Shown here: positions 56,291 to 64,000 of the stretch, piece after piece
Layout of the letters: each line of letters opens with the position of its first letter
How positions within the stretch are numbered: the stretch's first letter is position 1
DNA from: Micropterus salmoides
Taxonomy: Eukaryota > Chordata > Actinopteri > Centrarchiformes > Centrarchidae
Assembly: GCF_014851395.1 (NCBI RefSeq)
Contig: NW_024040928.1
Coordinates: forward strand, 11,396,443 to 11,460,442
Length of the DNA stretch: 64,000 nucleotides
Direction of reading: 5' to 3'
The notes under the pieces: generated by a model
What the model was told of the DNA's origin: nothing
The model's database searches: none
What the model saw: only the letters and a program-made list of their open reading frames with translations
Program-made: the position numbers and the translations under genes

Positions 56291-58460
56291 CTCTGTTTAC
56301 ACAAGCAAACACACATACACACACACTCAAGTTAGTCCGCTTGTCATGTGAACCCTCAGCGACAGACAAATAAGACAATGTGTGTTTACACAGAGCTCAA
56401 TACTATCCAAATACTCAGGAACAGAAAGTCCAGATAAAAAGTGGAGTTGAATAAGGACAGCATAAAAGAGAAATCATGCAACTCAAGAAGCAGACCTTCT
56501 CCATGATTCAGTCACTGACATTTCATTTGTTTTTGTTTTTTTTGTTTTTACATCTGAACCAAGTTGAACGCTCTATAAATGGCACATACATAGTAAAAGT
56601 GATTAGACACTTTTATTACTTGTTATTTTTGTCTTAAACTGTACCGTATATACATACATGATTTTATCTGTAAGTTGAAAATTGTTAAGGTTATTTTTTA
56701 AAGCTAGTTCAAAAGACTGTTTAAATCCTTTAACCATCATTTAGCACACACTCTGCAGACTGATAAGACCTGTCCTGTCGGTCATCAGTGGTGAATTATC
56801 ACATCTACAGTTGTCAGCTGACCACCATGTATTGTATAACTGGAATCTCAGGCACAACATGACATCCAACTCACAAGTCATGTCCCACATGACTTTCATT
56901 GTCACAAGTTACAAAACCAAAGGACAACTGATATGGGACATTATGTGAAAGTGCATACGAGCTGATATGCTTCAGCCCTCTAATGGTTTGTATGGTCTTA
57001 CTTTTGCACACTGTTTTGACCACTCCCCCAGTGCAGCCATGCAGAAACTGTGATTCTGACAGGCCTTTTGGTCTCCAAACTAACAGTGTAACAGATTTGT
57101 ATGCGAAAGATTGGATTATGTGGAACTGAACTCTGTTACAGTGGCTGTGTGGTTAACCTGCCTGAACCATAATGTGCACACACTGTGCCCGTCTGGTCTT
57201 ACACAGGACAGCAGATCATAGTTACCTAAACATATATTATTGCACTCATTGGAGTGTTCAGCACATCTCTGCATCTTCTGGACAACACACGTTTTTGTCA
57301 CTTTTTCAAACAACATGTGAATATGTTAAAATTGTAATTTAACATTTGCAGGTTTGACACACAGGGCTAAAGCCAAGATTTTTTTAAAAAGAGTCATGCC
57401 TCCAACTTCCCCCACACCTGCACCCTAACCATTCTTGGAAAATTTAGATCAGATACAAAAAAGTTTCTAACGTTTCTTTAATTGTCTTTTTTCATTATTT
57501 TTTTATTTAGTTGTCTGTTTAATCAAATTTTCTGTAAATTGTTGCACTAACCCTGCCAGGACTAAAATTGTGGGGAAGAAATATTGAATCCTTTATTTAA
57601 TTATTTATTGATGGCCTAAAAGTTATACATTAGTCTTAAATATTGGAAGCAGGGGTATAAAATACCCCCCATGAGCATTTTCTTAACTGTACGGCGTAGG
57701 TCGCCAAATCCCTAGAAAAAAAGACAGGACCTGAGGTGGCAGCTTTGGCCTTGTTAATATATATTGACATTTTGATTTATGTTACACAAATGTGTTAAAA
57801 GATGTTTTAAAGAAGACACAGAGGTGTTTAAAGGATACACATCCAAGCCTTGATGGAAGAAGTATGCAGATCCTTGACTCAAGTTTAAGCATCAATACTA
57901 CAATTAAATTACTCTGTTACAAGTACAAGTAAAAGTTTACTTATAAAAGTCTAAAGAGAAGTCCTCATGCAGGACAATCTCTTCACAGTGCTAAATGATT
58001 ATAGATGTTGCAGTGATGCATTTAAATGTGAGCAGCATTTCCATGGTGTGGCCAGTTGAGGTGGTGCTAATTTAAAACCAGTGTATTGCTTTGCTTTGCA
58101 TATTTTACAAGCAAAGCACGAGTTTTGTATATGCATACATGTATATGAAACTAGTAATCACAACTGTCAAATAAGTGTAGTGGACAAAAAAAGCACAACA
58201 TTTCTTTTTTAAAATGTAGTGGTGTATATGTATAAAGCTGCATATAATGGAAATACTCATCAGAATTGTACTTTATAGTCTATTTAACGTAGATCTTTTA
58301 AATTCATGTTATTCATCTTAATTCCATTAATTCCTACAAATAACCTTCATAACACTAAAGCTTCCTTTTTGCTATATTTGTTAAGTAGCAATATGCAGTT
58401 TCTATTAATCCTTATCATTAACTTTTTGCTGCTTCATACAACCCTTCTTTTGTCTTACAG
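56291..58460. other. Intergenic region between leg1 and stx7
   Basis: AT-rich, with no recognised exon. It contains leg1 upstream sequence and a dispersed repeat at 57840-58110. Confidence 0.5.
57840..58110. repeat. AAGTATGCAGATCCTTGACT repeat family, copy 2
   Basis: GAAGAAGTATGCAGATCCTT, CTCTGTTACAAGTACAAGTA and GTCCTCATGCAGGACAA match the repeat at 50566 in order. Diverged copy. Confidence 0.55.
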
Positions 58461-58559
58461 TAATTTCTACCAATGATTTAGCCTGCTCCAGACATCATGT
58501 GACAAGGAAGGAACAGAGAATCAGGAAACGACCAGCCGCTGCTGCAAATCACAAGAAAG
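58461..58559 (+). other. stx7: Possible non-coding 5' exon of stx7
   Basis: A strong acceptor-like sequence (TTTTGTCTTACAG, ending 58460) and a donor (AAAG then GTAAAG, at 58559/58560) bound a 99-bp segment without a long frame. It could be an internal leader exon. It could also be the first exon, with transcription starting inside it near TCATGTGAC (58495-58503). No transcript evidence is available. Confidence 0.3.
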
Positions 58560-60170
58560 GTAAAGTCCCAACATTTAGACTACTGAACATTTAGGAAGGA
58601 TTGACCACACTGACAGCATTAGCATGATAATCACTATCGTGTGAAGCTGATTCATTAAGTCATTAAAAGAAGTTGTTCTCCGGAAAATGACAGAGAAACA
58701 TCTTCAAAAATGTGCTGCGACTTTGATTGTAACTTATTGACGTCTGTAACCTGCTTCATGTTGGAGTCAACAGTGGAATAAAGTTCACACGAAAAAAGCA
58801 ACTTAAATTCTGATAAGAAGTTACTCAGTTCTCATAGAGATCTTGTATGCTGCCTTTTCTCGTCAGTGGAAATCTGTTGTTTCCGCATTTTCTCGCTAGC
58901 AGTTACTGAAGTAAAGTTAAACGGACAGAGAGGGAGTGTGCAACAGGTTAAAGCAGAAAGCATGGATCAATGTATTTTATCTGAATCTTTAAGTAAAACG
59001 CATTTTGCAGTTTTACGGCACGATAGTTTCTAAGCAGATGGTTATTTGCATAGGCTACTGGCCATAGTTTCAGTCCTCTTGAGAAAAAAGCACAGGAAGT
59101 CTGCGTGACTGGGCTGTAAACATTCCTCACCCAACCCTGTTTCATATTAGGATTAATGCAGTAAATGAGAGTGAGTGTCCCATTAGAAAATAAAAAAAAC
59201 TATAAATTGCATATGAAATTGACGAACTTTAAAGTAGACCGTGTGCTTCAGGTCTATGTGGGACTGTTTTAGTGAGTTAGGGCTAACCTTAGTCCCAGTC
59301 AAATGAAATAGTTTATTAATGCCACAGCATAAAATTATATTTTACATCTATATAACGATATTTCAGACAAGTTGTTGCCAACCTTTTCTGTCAGGTTTTC
59401 TAGTCTGGGTCTGCCTGGACAGAGTCACGGGTAATTAAGAATCAAGCCTTCTAAGTTGTCAAAAAAAACAAACAGGCTTCTGTGGCATGTCTGTGGGAGG
59501 TTAGGTTATGATGCCCGCATCCCTTAGCAGTTATCTTACTGTAGCGTTATGATAACCTTAAGTGGGTTATATTTGACGACACGTCGAGCTTGGGACTGTT
59601 AATTAGCCTTAAGGTGGAGTTATTTTCATGTAGCTAACGTTAGCCATCACAACGTTAGCTAGCGGTGTTATTCCAGGTGACGTCAGGGCTCTGGGATTCC
59701 TCGGTTAACGTTACTATCGTTACGTGATGATTCCTTTGTCTTTATGCTAAGATAATATTAGGAAGTCTAACACTGATAAAACCGCGACTTAATTAAACAA
59801 TTTGCTTTGGGATTTGTTCTGGCACATGGAACAAATCTTTTAATAGACCTAGATTTAAAGAACAAAAATAACGTTAGATTTTATTAAGCATCCTCCCACG
59901 CAGGATGTTCTGTTTATATAACTATATATAGAAATGTCTCTGCATGTTTGCATCCATGCCTTCTCCACTTTAATGTTCCAAATGTGTTCATTTAAAATCA
60001 TTTAAAGTGGAAGTTTAGTAGTGCATAAGAGTGAATATGATATTTTTACAGGAATTTTTCATACATTCATTTGTCAGTGTTTAGGCCGGTTTAGTCAAAT
60101 TTACATTTATATAACTAACGTTACTACTTTGAGTGTCAGGAGCTGAGCCTTTCAACCATTTATTTATTAC

Positions 60171-61087
60171 TTTTAGCTAATTATTGAAGGCAAGTTTATT
60201 TGTATAGCACATTTTAACAACAAGGTAATTCAAAGTGCTTTACATAAAACATAAAAGCAACAGGGAAATATAAAAAAGTTAAAAGCAACATAAAATATAA
60301 TAAAAGTTACAGTAAATATTTAATTAAAAGCAATGATAAAAACTGAAAATGTTAAACATTATTTTTCAGGGTTTTTCCTGCATAGAGAAATTTTGGCGCC
60401 CCCCAAAGAGGTTTTAGCGATCAGAATTGGGGGGGGGGACAACCTTTCTAACCCTCTGCGAATGTGTTTTAATAGCCATTTATCAAACAACTGTTGAGCA
60501 AGCAGAACACAACTTTAAATACGACGCCTTGTCTTCCAGCATCTCTCCTCTCATCCACTGCCGCTGTGTATGTTACACATGCGCTGCGCTGGTTTGACCA
60601 CCGTGTAGAGCAGTTTTCTTGCACAATAATTTAGTGACTGAAAACAACCCACTGAAACTGCTGTTTTATTAACTGGAATTAATATTAGGCTACTAATGGT
60701 AAGCTATAGTAGCCTGTACTATTATCTGAAATTTTAATGAATACACAAACATTAACACTAATCAAACCTTAACCACACTGGTGTAGGCTAATATCAGAAA
60801 ATGGCTCTACAAATAAATTATCTGTAGGCAGATTATCCAAATAAAGTGTAACATCTAAATATATTATTATACTAACATTATACTTTCTGTTTAATGTTAT
60901 ATATATATATATATATATTTTTTTTGTTTATCAAATGATCAGAAATAACAAGAAAATGCATAAATTTCGGTCATTAGGTAAGTCATTGCTTTTACTGAAC
61001 GCATACCCATCATGCTTATTGTCGTGCAAAGTCATCCCCCAGAGGCCCATTCTGAGCCAGGGAAAACCCTGTTTTTAGCTAATTATT
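60171..61087. mobile_element. Composite insertion flanked by 15-bp direct repeats
   Basis: TTTTAGCTAATTATT occurs exactly at 60171-60185 and 61073-61087. Between the copies lie a retroelement-like block (about 60187-60360: TTTATTTGTATAGCACA, then TCAAAGTGCTTTACAT) and a 705-bp unit at 60367-61071. The latter has hAT-like inverted ends, CAGGGTTTTTCCTGC and GCCAGGGAAAACCCTG. A near copy of the direct repeat also occurs at 61141-61155. No coding frame. It lies in the stx7 leader region. Confidence 0.65.
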
Positions 61088-61833
61088 ACAAACATTTGTC
61101 GATTAATTTCAGCTGACTATTTCAAAAGTGTATCCATAGGTTTTAGCTAATTACTTCAACTGTCTATCCTTTATTCAGTTTTTTCAAATGTTTATCCATT
61201 ACTTTTTAAGTAATTAAACTTCTCTGCTAGCTTGCTAACTAGGTGTCACGTTCTCAATCACATCATGTGTCAGGCATGTACCGTGTCCTCAGCCATCATA
61301 GCTGGTAGTTTACTGCCTACTGTGACATTACATTTACTAATGATCAGACCACCATTTGTAATAATTTTTGCATGTTTATTTTCCCTTAAACACAAATGTG
61401 TGGATATATATTTTTCAATCAAATCAGTCTCTGTTTTTTCAATTACTTGACTTAGCCTCCAAAAATAACAGTTGACATTTTTGGTGTTTTGCAGTGGAGA
61501 AGACGTGTAGACTGGCTGAATACTATGTTTTTTTTTCCAGATATCTACAGTGAAGCCTGAACATATTGTCATGTTCAACTTTATTGCTTCTACTGTATTA
61601 AAATTTCAATACGTTAGCCACTACAGTTGTGATAAAATGAGGCAAATTGGCTACAGAGAGACAAAACTCACCCCCACTAACTAAACTGAATGCTTTTAGC
61701 CCAAATACCAAAATGTGTTTTCACATGCGAGTCACATGACCCCAGCAAACATCCCAGAATAATGTCTCTGCCTGACTTTATGAATGAATGAAATAACAAA
61801 CTGTGCTGTTGTGTGTCCTCACAGCTCCCCATC

Positions 61834-63872
61834 ATGGCCTACCAGGCTGGGATTCTCAACGAGCCCAGTGCTTTGGTTCAGAGCATCAGCTCCAACATCC
61901 AGAAGCTGACACTGCTGAGTAATACACAACACATACACGCATACAGAAGAAGTTGTCATCATCAGCTGCAACATTCAGATTACAACCACTTTACTGACTC
62001 CAGTATTTGAATTATGGTAGACATGTGGAGATACTTCAGTACAGGTAAACAATGTCTGCACTCTTTCTTCCTCACCAGCCTCGGAGCTGCAGAGGACAGT
62101 TTCTCTGCTGGGAACAGAGAAGGACAGCAGCCATCTGCGTCAGACGCTGTGAGTTATGGGGGCTCGGTTGTATTTGCATAATTGGTCTGTTGTCATGTAG
62201 ATGGGGGAAAAGGATAAACCTTGTAATCAATCATAAAAAAATTATGTTGGACAGATACTGATACTGCATTTTACACATCTGTGGACAGTATTTTTCTACT
62301 CAAACAAAACGAAGAAAATATCTGTCTTTGGTGACCAGGCAACAGAAACAGCAGCAAGGCAACCAGCTAGCGAAGGAGACTGACAGACTGATCAAGGCAT
62401 TCGGTGTACTTCCCGTTGGTCCTGATCAGGTATCGAATTTCTTCCTTAACTAGTCTTCAAAGTCACAGTTTCCCTGCTTGTTAATAGCAGTTTAGTACCA
62501 TCCTGTTAATTTTCCAAATGTTTAAGTTTTGTGGCTTTTCTTTTGGTCAACATTTTTATTCTATGTGTGTGTTTCTTTTAGCGTCAGAGAAAGATACAAA
62601 AAGAGCGTCTGCTGAATGACTTCTCCGCCGCCTTGAACAGCTTCCAAAAGACCCAGCGGCAGGCAGCCGACAAAGAGAGAGAGTTTGTGGCCAGAGTCAG
62701 AGCCAGCTCCAGGGTGTCGGTGAGTAACCTGCTCTGCCTGCAAGGTCACCAGGTCAAGGTGTAGACTTTTAGGCTTTTTTTCTGTTGACTCTGCCACATA
62801 GCTCAATAAAGATATTGAGGCTTTAGATAAAGACAGCAGATTTAGGTAAGAAACAGTTGACAGCAGTAACAAAGGAGAAGACTACCATCACCAAAATGGA
62901 TGAAAACTGATGTCCACTATGTCAGGTGCTGATGAGCCTGTACTTTGGCATTGGTTTCTCTACTTAAGTTGTGTGTTCATATTTATTTTCACTGAGAGTT
63001 TACAAGAGAAGCTTCACAAGGTATAGCGCACATTACTGTGCCACAGACAGTGTAGACACAGATTCTTTCAGGAGAGCGTGCCTTCTTAGCAACATCGTCC
63101 CCTCACACCTTATTCAATGCACAGAACAGTATCGTGTTCATGCTGATAAGCAGGAACAGTTCCTTATTGCCTTAAGTTGTTGATTTAAGGAACATTTCTT
63201 GGCTGGGAAACTAAAAGCAACGGGTTTAATTTGCTTTAGGTCCCCATTCCATGTTATTGACAATGAACTGTTATGCTGGTATTTAATCAAATTATATTTG
63301 ATGAGATATTATGTGAATTACTGTGGGATTTATAGCCCTCTGTACATACTGAATTGTTGCTGTACCCATATTTACAGTAAAGAACGTCCTCTGCAGTCAC
63401 ATGTGCAATAACAAGCACATTATGTTTATTTAAACTCCTTAATTTCCTGCGACAGGTGGGACAGCCTGAACCCAGCTTTGGAAGTGGGCCTCCTTTCCCC
63501 AGGTATGTCCACTATTTATATTCATTATTGTTTCAATCATTATTATGACTATTATTATTTGATCTGCATTTGTTCCTCAGTGAATCCCAGGTACAGGCTC
63601 AGGCTGAGGCCATCACTGAAGAAGACCTGAGGCTCATCCAGGAGAGAGAGTCGTCCATTAGGCAGTTGGAGGTGCAAATAAGAATGAACACAATATCAAT
63701 ATCACAATATCTCATCGGCTCTTTGTTTTTATGTTCACTGTTAACCCATGTACACGAGTGCCCCTTTCACATGAACCATCTGTCTTTATGCTTCTTCAGG
63801 CTGACATCACAGATATCAATGACATCTTCAAGGACCTGGGGATGATGGTCCATGAGCAGGGAGACATGATAG
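61834..63872 (+). CDS. stx7: Syntaxin-7 (5' part, cut by window edge)
   Basis: Exons seen: 61834-61918, 62079-62148, 62339-62429, 62582-62719, 63456-63502, 63581-63671 and 63800-63872. They are in phase for 198 residues, and the last ends in phase 1 with a GTGAGC donor. STX7 is a Qa-SNARE of late endosomes and lysosomes. An N-terminal Habc bundle folds onto the SNARE helix, and a C-terminal membrane anchor follows. Here residues about 10-125 form Habc (SISSNIQKLT, GNQLAKETDRLIKAFG, RQRKIQKERLLNDFSAAL, REFVARVRASSRVS). After a Gly/Pro-rich linker the SNARE helix begins (ITEEDLRLIQERESSIRQLE, DITDINDIFKDLGMMVHEQG). The rest of the SNARE motif and the anchor lie beyond 64000. STX12 is the close alternative, but EFVARVRASSRVS and SSNIQK favour STX7. 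The start is the first ATG after a CTCACAG acceptor at 61824. Confidence 0.9.
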
Positions 63873-64000
63873 GTGAGCTTTTGTCACTTGTTCATAGATT
63901 GCTCGTCTGTTCCTCTAATAATGTAACAACTTGCAACTGAAAGATCTACTTAATGACAACAGGAATGTGGGCTGGGTCAACAGTCTTCTCTCACATACAC

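Overview
The window is nuclear DNA of a ray-finned (teleost, probably percomorph) fish. It holds spliced vertebrate genes with GT-AG introns of about 70 bp to 8 kb, abundant (CA/GT)n microsatellites, tRNA-derived SINEs with (TGGA)n tails, hAT-type elements, and the fish palindromic repeat built on AGCTTAGCATAAAGACTGG. There is no bacterial, plasmid or viral gene content. All gene models were assembled by eye from open frames, splice consensus, phase continuity and recognised vertebrate protein families. No search was run.

Layout, left to right. 1-6759 is gene-poor and repeat-rich: a GATA microsatellite, a purine-rich dispersed repeat, an inverted-repeat element with a tRNA-like end, a SINE and MITE debris. 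pigh (minus, 4 coding exons, 7151-9370) encodes the GPI-GlcNAc transferase subunit H. It lies head-to-head with zfyve1/DFCP1 (plus, 12 coding exons, 10859-16391), which has a GTPase-like domain and two FYVE fingers. zfyve1 converges tail-to-tail with dcaf4 (minus, 13 exons, 18366-25132), a WD40 CUL4-DDB1 substrate receptor; their poly(A) signals are only about 110 bp apart. dcaf4 lies head-to-head with dpf3 (plus, 26048-45728), a BAF chromatin-remodelling reader with both alternative 3' ends visible: a short acidic terminal exon and a double-PHD end. A repeat-rich intergenic stretch follows (45.7-51.6 kb), with a 2.4-kb hAT-like element that itself contains nested insertions. Then comes leg1 (minus, 8 exons, 51591-56203), a secreted liver-enriched protein, and last the 5' two-thirds of stx7 (plus, from 61834), an endosomal syntaxin cut by the right edge.

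The gene order pigh / zfyve1-dcaf4-dpf3 matches genes that lie together on human 14q24, whereas leg1 and stx7 have human counterparts on 6q22-q23, so the window spans a synteny junction relative to human. The genes do not form a single pathway, although PIGH, ZFYVE1, LEG1 and STX7 all act in or pass through the endomembrane system.

I found no CRISPR array, operon, toxin, viral gene or clearly new biochemical system. The points most worth a second look are regulatory or structural. They include a (TG)n tract standing in for the polypyrimidine tract of the zfyve1 FYVE1 exon, a GC-AG intron in zfyve1, an Ile in the basic motif of its second FYVE finger, and the paired dpf3 3' ends. Others are a MITE end next to a leg1 splice acceptor, CA repeats just after two leg1 splice donors, a three-level nested transposon, and two hAT-like elements that share internal sequence but not termini.
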